NCBI RefSeq assembly: GCF_001053095.1
Contig: NZ_CGBP01000039.1
Span: forward strand, 1-35,600
Length of the DNA: 35,600 bases
Reading direction: 5' to 3'
DNA from: Yersinia similis
Lineage (GTDB): Bacteria; Pseudomonadota; Gammaproteobacteria; Enterobacterales; Enterobacteriaceae
The notes beneath the pieces are model-generated. The model searched no databases. It worked only from the letters and a program-made list of their open reading frames with translations, and was not told where the DNA came from. Both the position numbers and the translations under genes were made by a program. Positions 9,839 to 18,090 of the stretch are shown piece by piece. The stretch's first letter is position 1. The number at the start of each line of letters is the position of its first letter.

Positions 9839-11053
9839 TCACCCTGTTACGGCTGGAAATATTGGCAACAACAGATAAAGCTTGATCACAATCGCATTGA
9901 CGATATCAATAAAGAACGCGCCAACCATCGGAACCACCAAGAACGCCAAATGAGATGGGCCAAACCGATCGGTGATGGCTTGCATATTGGCAATCGCTGT
10001 TGGCGTAGCCCCCAAGCCGAAGCCACAGTGCCCTGCGGCTAATACCGCTGCATCATAGTTTCTGCCCATGATACGGTAGGTAACGAATATCGCGTAGAGT
10101 GCCATTGCCAACGCCTGTACCGACAAAATCACCAACATCGGTAATGCTAATGAAGCCAGTTCCCACAGCTTCAGGCTCATCAACGCCATTGCCAGGAACA
10201 GTGATAAACTGACATTTCCCAACACGGATACCGCCCGATCAAAGACTCTATAGAAGCCGCTGGCTGATAGTGTATTGCTAAGGATTACTCCGACAAATAG
10301 TACGCAGACAAAGATCGGTAACTCGAACATCGTCCCTTGCAACCAACCTGCAATCAGGTTACCGGCCATCAGGCAGATAGAGATCATGGCGATGGTTTCT
10401 ATCAACACCAGTGATGTGATCATGCGACCAGCAGAGGGCTTCTCAAAGGCAGAGGGTACGGCGCTATCATCCGGGGTACCCTCTGGCGTGGAAGAGTGCT
10501 TCACCAGATAACGAGCGACCGGGCCACCAATCAAACCACCCAGTACCAAACCAAAGGTTGCACAAGCCATGGCAACTTCTGTTGCGTTTTCAAACCCATA
10601 ACGCTCAGAGAATAATTTACTCCACGCAGCGCCGGTACCGTGCCCACCCGATAATGTGATGGACCCAGCCAATAGACCCATTAAGGGATCCAACCCCATC
10701 AATTTAGCCAGCACAATCCCAATGGTGTTTTGCACCAGCAGTAAGCCAACGACGATAAAGACAAATATGCTTAGAGCCTTACCTCCAGCCCGTAAACTGG
10801 CCAAGTTGGCGTTCAAACCTATCGTGGCAAAGAAGGCTAGCATCAGAGGATCTTTCAGAGACATATCAAAACTGACTTCCCAACCCAGCGTCTTCTGCAT
10901 CAGAAGCATCATAAAAGCCACCAGCAAACCACCGGCTACGGGTTCAGGGATAGTGTATTTCTTTAGGAAAGGGACAGTTTGTACAAGTTTTCGGCCTAAC
11001 AGTAAAACCAGACAGGCCGCGACTAGCGTGCCATAGGTATCGAGATGAAACAT
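9839..11053 (-). CDS. gltS: sodium/glutamate symporter GltS
   Basis: GltS imports glutamate with sodium across the inner membrane. The 404-aa product is close to the E. coli length of 401. It opens MFHLDTYGTLVAACLVLLLG and is hydrophobic throughout, with about ten membrane spans in two inverted halves. Each half has a Gly/Ser-rich re-entrant loop of the family type: SGGHGTGAAW at about residues 150-160 and GHCGFGLGATPTAI near 355-370. A hydrophilic central loop (HSSTPEGTPDDSAVPSAF) separates the halves. It is divergent from xanP. An ERIC sits exactly at its 3' end and would be in its 3'UTR. Confidence 0.96.
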   Translation of the reverse strand: MFHLDTYGTLVAACLVLLLGRKLVQTVPFLKKYTIPEPVAGGLLVAFMMLLMQKTLGWEVSFDMSLKDPLMLAFFATIGLNANLASLRAGGKALSIFVFIVVGLLLVQNTIGIVLAKLMGLDPLMGLLAGSITLSGGHGTGAAWSKLFSERYGFENATEVAMACATFGLVLGGLIGGPVARYLVKHSSTPEGTPDDSAVPSAFEKPSAGRMITSLVLIETIAMISICLMAGNLIAGWLQGTMFELPIFVCVLFVGVILSNTLSASGFYRVFDRAVSVLGNVSLSLFLAMALMSLKLWELASLALPMLVILSVQALAMALYAIFVTYRIMGRNYDAAVLAAGHCGFGLGATPTAIANMQAITDRFGPSHLAFLVVPMVGAFFIDIVNAIVIKLYLLLPIFPAVTG

Positions 11054-11185
11054 CTTGGTACTCCATGCGATAAAATATCGAATAAAAATATGACGTTAGA
11101 CAGTTCCTTAAAAAACGCCAAAGTAATATGAGGAGAGGATTAGAAAAAAAAACGGTGAAGAATACAAGTTTAGTCATAAAAAATG

Positions 11186-11237
11186 TGAACTGGCAAAAAA
11201 TAGAAATAATATAAAAACCCAGCGCAAACGATTGCTT
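11186..11237 (+). promoter_or_regulatory. xanP promoter with PurR operator
   Basis: A candidate -35 (TGAACT, 11186-11191), an 18-base spacer and a -10 (TATAAA, 11210-11215) are followed by GCGCAAACGATTGCTT at 11222-11237. That last sequence matches the PurR consensus ANGCAANCGNTTNCNT at every fixed position except the first base. The operator overlaps the expected transcription start, a repressing position. Purine-dependent repression of a xanthine permease fits the PurR regulon. The promoter boxes are weaker evidence than the operator. Confidence 0.72.
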
Positions 11238-11290
11238 TTGTGAGTCGGATCATTAGAATGCCCCCTTTGCCGATCTGGAAATACCACGCC

Positions 11291-12676
11291 ATGTCTACGC
11301 AATCTGCCAAACTTGATACTGCACAGCCGTCACCGGCTCGCCCCAGCGAATTGATCTACCATCTAGAAGACCGACCTCCACTCCCACAAACACTGTTTGC
11401 CGCTTGCCAGCATCTATTGGCGATGTTTGTTGCGGTAATCACCCCTGGCTTATTGATTTGTCAGGCTTTGGGGTTACCCGCAGAAGATACTCAACGCATT
11501 ATTAGTATGTCATTGTTTGCTTCGGGCTTAGCGTCTTTACTGCAAATTAAAACTTGGGGCCCCGTGGGTTCAGGTCTGTTATCAATTCAAGGCACCAGTT
11601 TTAACTTCGTTTCTCCATTGATCATGGGGGGGCTGGCGCTAAAAAACGGTGGGGCGGATATCCCAACGATGATGGCGGCGCTATTCGGTACGTTAATGGC
11701 CGCATCCTGCACCGAGATTTTACTCTCACGTGTGCTGCATTTGGCACGCCGTATTATCACCCCGCTGGTATCCGGTATTGTGGTGATGATTATCGGCCTG
11801 TCATTGATTCAAGTTGGGCTGACATCTATTGGCGGTGGTTATGGTGCGATGAGTGATCATACCTTTGGTGCACCGAAAAACTTATTATTAGCCGGTGCCG
11901 TATTGGTGGTGATCATTCTGCTTAACCGCCAGCGTAACCCGTATTTACGTGTTGCCTCTCTGGTTATCGCTATGGCCGTGGGTTATCTGCTCGCCTGGGC
12001 ATTGGGGATGTTGCCAGAGAGCCGCCCGGTTGTAGATACTGCTCTGATTACTATTCCAACGCCGTTGTACTACGGATTGTCTTTCGACTGGAACCTACTG
12101 ATTCCTCTGATGCTGATCTTTATGGTGACCTCCCTGGAAACCATCGGCGATATTACCGCAACATCTGATGTATCAGAGCAACCGGTTCGCGGCCCGTTAT
12201 ATATGAAGCGCCTGAAAGGCGGCGTACTGGCCAATGGTTTGAACTCGATGCTGTCCGCTATATTCAATACCTTCCCCAACTCCTGCTTCGGTCAGAATAA
12301 TGGCGTGATCCAATTGACCGGCGTTGCCAGCCGTTATGTCGGTTTTGTTGTGGCGATAATGCTGATCATTCTGGGCCTGTTCCCTGCCGTCGCTGGGTTT
12401 GTACAGCATATTCCTGAGCCGGTACTGGGTGGAGCAACTATCGTGATGTTCGGGACTATCGCGGCTTCTGGGGTGCGTATTGTGTCACGCGAGACCCTGA
12501 ATCGCCGGGCGATTATGATAATGGCCTTATCATTGGCAGTTGGTATGGGTGTCGCACAGCAGCCACTGATTCTGCAATTTGCTCCTGACTGGATCAAAAC
12601 TCTGTTCTCTTCTGGGATTGCAGCTGGCGGTATTACTGCCATCGTACTTAACTTACTCTTCCCACAAGAAAAATAG
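11291..12676 (+). CDS. xanP: xanthine permease XanP (NCS2 family)
   Basis: XanP (YicE) is a proton-coupled, high-affinity xanthine importer of the nucleobase-ascorbate transporter (NCS2) family. The product matches E. coli XanP along its length, with about 14 predicted helices. Family landmarks are visible: the TM1 His in ACQHLLAMF, the substrate-site segment [19 protein letters not shown], and the signature [16 protein letters not shown]. The frame is open from a GTG at 11240, but residues before MSTQSAK are not in the E. coli protein and the PurR site ends at 11237. The ATG at 11291 (461 aa, against 463 aa in E. coli) is therefore preferred. A second possible start is the ATG at 11258. A strong terminator follows. 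Confidence 0.94.
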   Translation: MSTQSAKLDTAQPSPARPSELIYHLEDRPPLPQTLFAACQHLLAMFVAVITPGLLICQALGLPAEDTQRIISMSLFASGLASLLQIKTWGPVGSGLLSIQGTSFNFVSPLIMGGLALKNGGADIPTMMAALFGTLMAASCTEILLSRVLHLARRIITPLVSGIVVMIIGLSLIQVGLTSIGGGYGAMSDHTFGAPKNLLLAGAVLVVIILLNRQRNPYLRVASLVIAMAVGYLLAWALGMLPESRPVVDTALITIPTPLYYGLSFDWNLLIPLMLIFMVTSLETIGDITATSDVSEQPVRGPLYMKRLKGGVLANGLNSMLSAIFNTFPNSCFGQNNGVIQLTGVASRYVGFVVAIMLIILGLFPAVAGFVQHIPEPVLGGATIVMFGTIAASGVRIVSRETLNRRAIMIMALSLAVGMGVAQQPLILQFAPDWIKTLFSSGIAAGGITAIVLNLLFPQEK

Positions 12677-12699
12677 TCTTTACCCTAGTACATCACTGA

Positions 12700-12734
12700 A
12701 ATGGCCGGTCATTAATGATACCGGCCATTTTTTT
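12700..12734 (+). terminator. intrinsic terminator of xanP
   Basis: AATGGCCGGT pairs perfectly with ACCGGCCATT around a 10-base loop, and a run of T follows to 12734. It lies 24 bases after the xanP stop and separates it from yicH. Confidence 0.9.
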
Positions 12735-12822
12735 ATGGTCAGATAGCTGATTATCTATTGAGCTAATGGACAAATTGCGGCATAAACAGTGTTCCTCATA
12801 CTGACAGACGTGGATTGACCAG

Positions 12823-14532
12823 ATGAAATTTCTCGGGAAAACGCTGCTAACGTTATTGCTGCTGTTTGCGCTGTCTATCGTGCTGTGCTACGCGGTGCTT
12901 CAGACCAGTTGGGCCGCTAGCTGGCTTAGTCGTTGGGTCAGTAATAACAGTGGTTATCACCTCTTTCTAAGGGGGATCGATCATCGATGGTCCCAACCGG
13001 GGCAAATCAGTTTTAGTGATGTCACACTAGCACGTGCCGATCAACCCCCGTTCCTAACCGCTCAGCAGGTCATTTTTGGCCTGAGTTGGCGTCAACTGAC
13101 TGATCCTTACCATTTTCTCAGCCTGCAATTACAAAATGGTAGCTTAACCCTCAATAACAGCACATCGCCGCTGCCATTACAGGCTGATACCTTACAGTTA
13201 ACCAACATGACACTGAATACCACGGTTGAATCAAAAAATGCGACGGGTCAGTGGGAAATTGCAGGTCAGCATGTCAACGGGGGATTAGTACCTTGGCAAC
13301 CACTGCCAGGTAACAGCTTTGGGGAAAATACCCAATTCCATTTCAGTGCTGGCTTCCTGACGATTAATGACATATCAGCTCAACAGATTTATCTGCAAGG
13401 CTCAATACAGAAAAATATCCTGACCCTGACCAATTTCGGGGCCAATGTCGCCCAAGGGGAATTGACCGGCAATGCTAGTCAGTCTGCTGATGGTAGTTGG
13501 CTAGTTGATCGCCTACGTCTGAGTAATATCCGCCTGCAAACAACGGCCAGCTTAAAAGATGTCTGGAATAACGTTTTACAGTTACCTCCTGTCACCCTTA
13601 AACGGTTTGATTTGATTGATGCGCGAGTTGAAGGGGACGGCTGGGCTGTGAATGATGTCGATCTGACGCTAAAAAACATCACCTTTAAACAAGGGGATTG
13701 GCAAAGTGATGATGGCGAACTGGTGTTCAATGCCAGTGATATTATTAAAGGAAATATTCATCTGATTGACCCAATCGCGACTTTTACCTTATCTCCTGAG
13801 GGCGTGACGATTAACCAATTCACTACTCGTTGGCAAGATGGTCTGTTAAGAACGCAGGGGAGTTGGTCCCGTGCTACGCATCGGTTACAACTGGGTGAGT
13901 TGACTGTTGTTGCACTGGTTTACACTCTACCAAACGATTGGAAGCAGCAGTGGCAACAAACATTACCCGACTGGCTGTCTGAGGTGTATGTCGGTAAACT
14001 CAGTGCTAACCGTAATTTACTCATTGATATCAGTCCAGATTTTCCATTCCAAATAACCTCATTAGATGCAACAGGCAGCAACCTATTACTGGCAAAAAAC
14101 CACCAATGGGGCGTATGGTCCGGTTCACTGGTTTTGAATGCCGGTAATGCAACATTCAATAAAAACGATATCCGACGTCCTTCACTGGCGCTGAACGCCA
14201 ATGAACAACAGATCACGTTCAGTGATTTAAGTGCGTTTACCAAAGAGGGGTTGCTAGAAGCCACTGCCAGTATTGATCAAACCCCAGACAGAGCATTATC
14301 CCTCTCGCTGACAGGCCGTTCTATTGACCTTAATTTTTTACAGAACTGGGGATGGCCAGCATTACCGTTGCAAGGGCTGGGTAACTTGAAATTGCAGATA
14401 AAGGGCAATCTGACAGCCGACGCACCATTGAAATCCACCCTTAACGGCTCTCTACAGGCAACTGACGGTAACGGACAACAAATTAATCAAACGGTATTAC
14501 ATGGGGTCGTGCAGGGCACAGCAGAGCAATAA
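12823..14532 (+). CDS. yicH: YicH, AsmA-like envelope protein
   Basis: The 569-aa product has the same length as E. coli YicH and recognisable similarity throughout (for example QTSWAASWLSRWVSNNSGYH and PSLALNANEQQITFSDLSAF). A single N-terminal membrane helix (about residues 6-28) is followed by a long beta-rich periplasmic region of the AsmA type. AsmA-like proteins of enterobacteria (TamB, YhdP, YdbH and others) form grooves that carry phospholipids between membranes. YicH belongs to the broad family, but its own role is not established. It has its own upstream region after the xanP terminator. It is the last gene of the 82-min block, and the next gene comes from a different E. coli map location. 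Confidence 0.92.
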   Translation: MKFLGKTLLTLLLLFALSIVLCYAVLQTSWAASWLSRWVSNNSGYHLFLRGIDHRWSQPGQISFSDVTLARADQPPFLTAQQVIFGLSWRQLTDPYHFLSLQLQNGSLTLNNSTSPLPLQADTLQLTNMTLNTTVESKNATGQWEIAGQHVNGGLVPWQPLPGNSFGENTQFHFSAGFLTINDISAQQIYLQGSIQKNILTLTNFGANVAQGELTGNASQSADGSWLVDRLRLSNIRLQTTASLKDVWNNVLQLPPVTLKRFDLIDARVEGDGWAVNDVDLTLKNITFKQGDWQSDDGELVFNASDIIKGNIHLIDPIATFTLSPEGVTINQFTTRWQDGLLRTQGSWSRATHRLQLGELTVVALVYTLPNDWKQQWQQTLPDWLSEVYVGKLSANRNLLIDISPDFPFQITSLDATGSNLLLAKNHQWGVWSGSLVLNAGNATFNKNDIRRPSLALNANEQQITFSDLSAFTKEGLLEATASIDQTPDRALSLSLTGRSIDLNFLQNWGWPALPLQGLGNLKLQIKGNLTADAPLKSTLNGSLQATDGNGQQINQTVLHGVVQGTAEQ

Positions 14533-14552
14533 GGGCGGTTAATTAGGCAAGT

Positions 14553-14663
14553 TCTGTTATCCAGTGATCTGCCTTGCAATAACGAGCAGGCGAATAATAC
14601 TCAGTTTCATCATCGTCCGGCGGCAAATCACTGGCTCATGTCAGTGATTTGAAGGATAACAGA
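14553..14663. repeat. 111-bp imperfect palindrome filling the yicH/yiiD gap
   Basis: TCTGTTATCC at 14553-14562 pairs with GGATAACAGA at 14654-14663. Just inside, CCAGTGATCTGCC (14561-14573) pairs with GGCAAATCACTGG (14622-14634) with one mismatch. The other arm also holds a second copy of the TCAGTGATTTG text (14641-14651). It occupies nearly the whole 134-base gap between convergent genes and is not an ERIC. It could be a bidirectional terminator, a miniature inverted-repeat element, or a scar of the rearrangement that joined the two map blocks. Confidence 0.6.
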
Positions 14664-14666
14664 GGA

Positions 14667-15590
14667 TTAGTTAGCCATATCATCGCCTGCCGCAACAGGT
14701 AGCACCATATAAGTCCCTTCAAAAACAGCCCCCTGATTTTCATCGCCGAATAAATTAACGTCTAGTTGCACCCTGGCTCGGCGGCCACGCGCCAGCCGAT
14801 CTAGATCCCCACTCAGAGAACTCAACTCGGCAATAGCTCTTGGCCGCCCGGTAACGGGAGCACTGTAGCGAATATGTGCATCGGCGAGAATAATAGTGCC
14901 GCCTAAATGACGCTCTCGCAGCAATAGCCAAATCAGCCCCCACCCGGTTAAGGTTGCCAATGAGAAAAGGCTACCCGCGAATAACGTATGATGAGGGTTT
15001 TGATTCCCTGCTTCTGGCATAGTGGTAACAAAACGCTGGCCGGTATACTGGCTGATACGTACCCCCATTTTTTCGCTCAGGGGGATATGGTCGTACCAAG
15101 CTTGCTGCAACTGACCACACCAATCGGGCCGATGCAAAATATCATCCATCGTCGCCACGGGTTTGATCATTAAGAAATGGCGTACAGGTGTCGTTTGCGG
15201 TGCCGTTATCTCTCCCTGGCAAACAAAACCCAGTTTGGCAAAAAAGTCTACGGCATCCTCACGCGCGCTACACACCACACGTTTGACTCCCTCCTGACGC
15301 GCCACTGACTCTAACGTCATGGCCACCAGCGTCCCTAAACCTTTGTTACGTACTGACGGAGCCACCGCCAAGAAACGGATCGCCGCTTCATTATCGGCAT
15401 TGATATATAAGCGCCCAATGGCGACCGCTTTACCCTGCTCATCCACAACCATTTGATGATGGGCCATTGCATCGTAGGCATCTTTTTCTGAGCCAATAGG
15501 TTGATGCAGTGGCTTGCGTAACATTTCCCAACGGAATTGATAATAATCTTTGAGTTCTTGTTCTGTTGTGGGCACACGCAAGTGATACAT
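14667..15590 (-). CDS. madA: malonyl-ACP decarboxylase MadA (YiiD/FabY), GNAT plus hot-dog domains
   Basis: The 307-aa protein has two domains. Residues about 1-145 are a GNAT acyltransferase fold with the acetyl-CoA loop [17 protein letters not shown] (73-89). Residues about 150-307 are a hot-dog domain of the YiiD C-terminal type. Work on E. coli YiiD showed that the hot-dog domain decarboxylates malonyl-ACP to acetyl-ACP, allowing fatty-acid initiation without FabH. A conserved Asn in the catalytic loop is critical in the homologue MadB. The likely loop here is [13 protein letters not shown], with Asn196 or Asn198. The GNAT substrate is unknown. It lies downstream of dtd with a 127-base gap that contains a faint ERIC end (15632-15656), so it may have its own promoter. 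Confidence 0.88.
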   Translation of the reverse strand: MYHLRVPTTEQELKDYYQFRWEMLRKPLHQPIGSEKDAYDAMAHHQMVVDEQGKAVAIGRLYINADNEAAIRFLAVAPSVRNKGLGTLVAMTLESVARQEGVKRVVCSAREDAVDFFAKLGFVCQGEITAPQTTPVRHFLMIKPVATMDDILHRPDWCGQLQQAWYDHIPLSEKMGVRISQYTGQRFVTTMPEAGNQNPHHTLFAGSLFSLATLTGWGLIWLLLRERHLGGTIILADAHIRYSAPVTGRPRAIAELSSLSGDLDRLARGRRARVQLDVNLFGDENQGAVFEGTYMVLPVAAGDDMAN

Positions 15591-15631
15591 AGGAGCGTTC
15601 TCTCTTTAAAATTACCAATAAAAACCATGTG

Positions 15632-15656
15632 ATACCCAAAGTCATTAGCATTGCAG
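15632..15656. repeat. possible ERIC end relic
   Basis: ATACCCAAAGTCATTAGCATTGCAG resembles the left end of Yersinia ERICs, as at 3551-3573. No matching right end is close by. It is a 25-bp fragment at most, between dtd and yiiD. Confidence 0.3.
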
Positions 15657-15717
15657 CCAAAGAACAAACAAGGGATATCAAGCAGGAGGAGCCCCCTGTT
15701 TTGAGCAATGTTCGCCT

Positions 15718-16155
15718 CTAGACTTGCAACCAGAAAGTTACCGGACCATCGTTTACTAAGCTAACTTTCATATCTGCTGCAAAGAGTCCTGTTTCCGTTT
15801 TTACACCACGCTCACGGCACTGAGCAACAAAATACTGATAAAGCCGGTTAGCTTCTTGCGGGATCGCACCACGGGAAAAACTGGGTCTCATACCCTTTTG
15901 AGTATCAGCAACCAAGGTAAATTGCGAAACCACCAGCACACTGCCCCCAGCTTGCTGGACGTTGAGATTCATTTTGTCATTCTCATCGCTAAAAATCCGA
16001 TACCCCAGCACCCGCTCACATAAACGCCGTGCTTTTTGCTCAGTATCTCCTTGCTCAACGCCGAGTAATACCAGTAAGCCTGGGCCAATTTCACCTACGA
16101 TATTCCCTTCGACCACCACACTGGCGCTGAGCACCCGTTGAATCAACGCAATCAT
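15718..16155 (-). CDS. dtd: D-aminoacyl-tRNA deacylase
   Basis: Dtd hydrolyses D-amino acids (and glycine on tRNA-Ala) from mis-charged tRNAs in the cytoplasm. The 145-aa length is standard. The two active-site signatures are present: [14 protein letters not shown] (SQFTL, about residues 76-82) and the cross-subunit [11 protein letters not shown] at the C-terminus (Gly-cisPro gate in NDGPVT). The N-terminus [17 protein letters not shown] is typical. The TAA of yihY overlaps the TAAGG ribosome-binding site of this gene, 6 bases before its ATG, so the two are translationally coupled. Confidence 0.96.
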   Translation of the reverse strand: MIALIQRVLSASVVVEGNIVGEIGPGLLVLLGVEQGDTEQKARRLCERVLGYRIFSDENDKMNLNVQQAGGSVLVVSQFTLVADTQKGMRPSFSRGAIPQEANRLYQYFVAQCRERGVKTETGLFAADMKVSLVNDGPVTFWLQV

Positions 16156-16161
16156 AATGCC

Positions 16162-17046
16162 TTACATCTCCTGACTCTGGGTGATGTCACTCTTCACCTG
16201 ATGGCGCTCGGTGCGGTATTCGCCCAATGTCACGGTGATTTCTGCACCCAATAACACAATGCACCAACTCCAGTAAACCCAGAGGAATAAAATGGGAATG
16301 ACCGCTAACACCCCATAAATCAACTGATAAGAGGGAAACAGCGTGATATACATCGTGAACCCTTTCTTACCCAACTCAAATAATAATGCGGCTACCAGTG
16401 CGCCGATAAGCGCATCTCGGGTAGGCACCCGCACCGTGGGCACCACGCTATACAATAGCCAAAAAGAAACCCAGGAGATCAGTAACGGAAATAGCCGTAA
16501 TATCTCATCGATCATGCTATCGACCCTAGCGTGTGCCAGCCAGTGTAGTGACAGTAAATACGAGCTGATAACCATGCTGGCACCCACCAGAATCGGCCCC
16601 AGCGTCAATACCATCCAATAAACTGCAAATGAAAAGACCAGTGAGCGTTGAATTTTACTGCGCCAAATAATATTGAGCACACTATCGACGGAGTAAATCA
16701 GTAGTAAGGCAGTAACGATCAGGCCACAGGTCCCTACCACGGTCATACGATTTGAATTGGCAACAAACTGCTCAAGATAATTTTGGATGATGTCACCCGT
16801 AGCAGGCATAAAATTAGCAAATATAAAGGCTTTTAACTTTACGCTGATCTCAGCAAACATCGGGAAAGCAGCGAATAATGCAAAAATCACCGTAATCAAG
16901 GGTACCAAAGAGAGCAACGAAACATAGGCCAAATGCCCGGCCAGCATCGTCAGACCATCTTTATCAATTCGGGTGTACAGCATCCGCCCGAAAGTGACAC
17001 AGGGTTTCAAGGGGGAAAGTAAGCGAAAACGCGGGAAACTTGCCAT
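16162..17046 (-). CDS. yihY: YihY/BrkB family inner-membrane protein
   Basis: This is a YihY family (BrkB, UPF0761) protein, 294 aa with the chosen start, against 290 aa in E. coli. Six or so membrane helices are visible, beginning with [21 protein letters not shown]. Conserved family segments include [20 protein letters not shown] and the C-terminal [21 protein letters not shown]. The early RNase BN assignment was withdrawn for E. coli and should not be used. The molecular role is unknown. The frame is open to 17106, but the ATG at 17046 ([10 protein letters not shown]) has GAGAGACG just before it and matches the family length. It sits between yihX and dtd in one minus-strand run. Confidence 0.92.
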   Translation of the reverse strand: MASFPRFRLLSPLKPCVTFGRMLYTRIDKDGLTMLAGHLAYVSLLSLVPLITVIFALFAAFPMFAEISVKLKAFIFANFMPATGDIIQNYLEQFVANSNRMTVVGTCGLIVTALLLIYSVDSVLNIIWRSKIQRSLVFSFAVYWMVLTLGPILVGASMVISSYLLSLHWLAHARVDSMIDEILRLFPLLISWVSFWLLYSVVPTVRVPTRDALIGALVAALLFELGKKGFTMYITLFPSYQLIYGVLAVIPILFLWVYWSWCIVLLGAEITVTLGEYRTERHQVKSDITQSQEM

Positions 17047-17142
17047 ATTCGTCTCTCTGTCAACACGATAAAGCTCGGGGTGGGCCAGCGTGATAAGGGT
17101 TAGCACGACTAAGGCTAACCCATTAATGATTAGAGCACGAAA

Positions 17143-17733
17143 TTATAAGGAAAAATAAGTGGGAATAATTTGTCTATCGGTGACATGAATAGCATTTATA
17201 CCAACAGCCTTGGCTGCGAGCACATTCGCCGCTACATCGTCAAAGAACACGGCTTGCTCTGCCGGTATATTTTCAGCGTTCAGTACATGCTGATAAATTC
17301 TGGCCTCCGGTTTACGCATCCCCAAATCCTGCGACAGATACATGTGATCAGCAGCAGCAGCGACTTCAGGATAGTGTTCTGGCCAGTAATGACAATGTAA
17401 GCGGTTGGTGTTCGATAACACGACAACACGATCCCCTTCACTACGCAGTCTATGCATTATATCAATAACTTCAGGCCGTAAAGCGACAAATATCGCCTGC
17501 CAACCTTCAGCAAACTGCTCGAAACTCAAGGATATCCCCATTTCATCACTGAGCTGGTGGGCAAAATCCTCATCGCTGATTTCACCACGCTCATGTTGCT
17601 GAAATACCTCTCCCATCGTAAAACGCTCGTTCAATGTAGCCAACGGAACACTGCTTAATTTGCTCCAAACACCCAAAACGCGTTTGAAGTCGATATCAAC
17701 AATCACATTCCCTAGATCAAAGATATACAGCAT
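17143..17733 (-). CDS. yihX: HAD-family alpha-D-glucose-1-phosphate phosphatase YihX
   Basis: The 196-aa product is a haloacid-dehalogenase phosphatase like E. coli YihX, which dephosphorylates alpha-D-glucose-1-phosphate. Motif I is FDLGNVIVDID with nucleophile Asp6. The second Asp usual in HAD enzymes is Gly in this subfamily, as in E. coli. Motif II is VVLSNTNRLH, motif III the Lys in GMRKPEARIY, and motif IV VFFDDVAANV. A small helical cap lies between motifs I and II (about 15-85). GGGAGAGCGTT precedes the ATG. In E. coli the sulfoquinovose gene cluster lies beyond yihX before typA. Here that interval is only 357 bases. Confidence 0.95.
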   Translation of the reverse strand: MLYIFDLGNVIVDIDFKRVLGVWSKLSSVPLATLNERFTMGEVFQQHERGEISDEDFAHQLSDEMGISLSFEQFAEGWQAIFVALRPEVIDIMHRLRSEGDRVVVLSNTNRLHCHYWPEHYPEVAAAADHMYLSQDLGMRKPEARIYQHVLNAENIPAEQAVFFDDVAANVLAAKAVGINAIHVTDRQIIPTYFSL

Positions 17734-17897
17734 AACGCTCTCCCAATTAGATGGTGAGTTTCACTGTAACGGGAAAAGGTAAGACTGAATAGGGAGAGGG
17801 CGAAAAAGGAGGGATCAGGCAGAAAAAATAATATTTTTACAGTAATGGCAAAAAAACAGGAAGTCTCCTCAAAGTCATTTGTCGTAGTCAACTAAAA

Positions 17898-18017
17898 TTG
17901 AAGCTGCAACAAGTGAACAAAAACCCGATGAGCTTACACACATCAGTGATGCAAGTCGGTGAGTAAGTAAGTGAGTAAGTGAGTGAGTGAGCGAAGCTAA
18001 CATCGTTGCAGCTTCAA
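17898..18017. repeat. divergent ERIC with a GTRA tetranucleotide run
   Basis: Perfect 13-bp complementary arms TTGAAGCTGCAAC (17898-17910) and GTTGCAGCTTCAA (18005-18017) enclose ERIC-like text, such as GATGAGCTTACACAC and GTGAGCGAAGCTAAC. In the core the usual AAGTAAGTGACTGGGGTGAGCG has become eight tandem GTRA units (17959-17990) followed by GCGA. The outer ERIC ends (TATACCC and GGGTATA) are not recognisable. The rest of the 17734-17897 gap is AT-rich with no gene. Confidence 0.68.
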
Positions 18018-18047
18018 GGACGCAGAGGATAGGAAAAGTAAGAACTC

Positions 18048-18066
18048 AGGGCGCCTTAAGCGCCCT
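18048..18066 (-). terminator. probable typA terminator hairpin
   Basis: AGGGCGC and GCGCCCT form a perfect 7-bp GC-rich stem with a 5-base loop, 25 bases beyond the typA stop. The downstream T content on the minus strand is interrupted, so efficiency is uncertain. Confidence 0.55.
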
Positions 18067-18090
18067 AAGTATCAACAATGCAAAGAAGAA

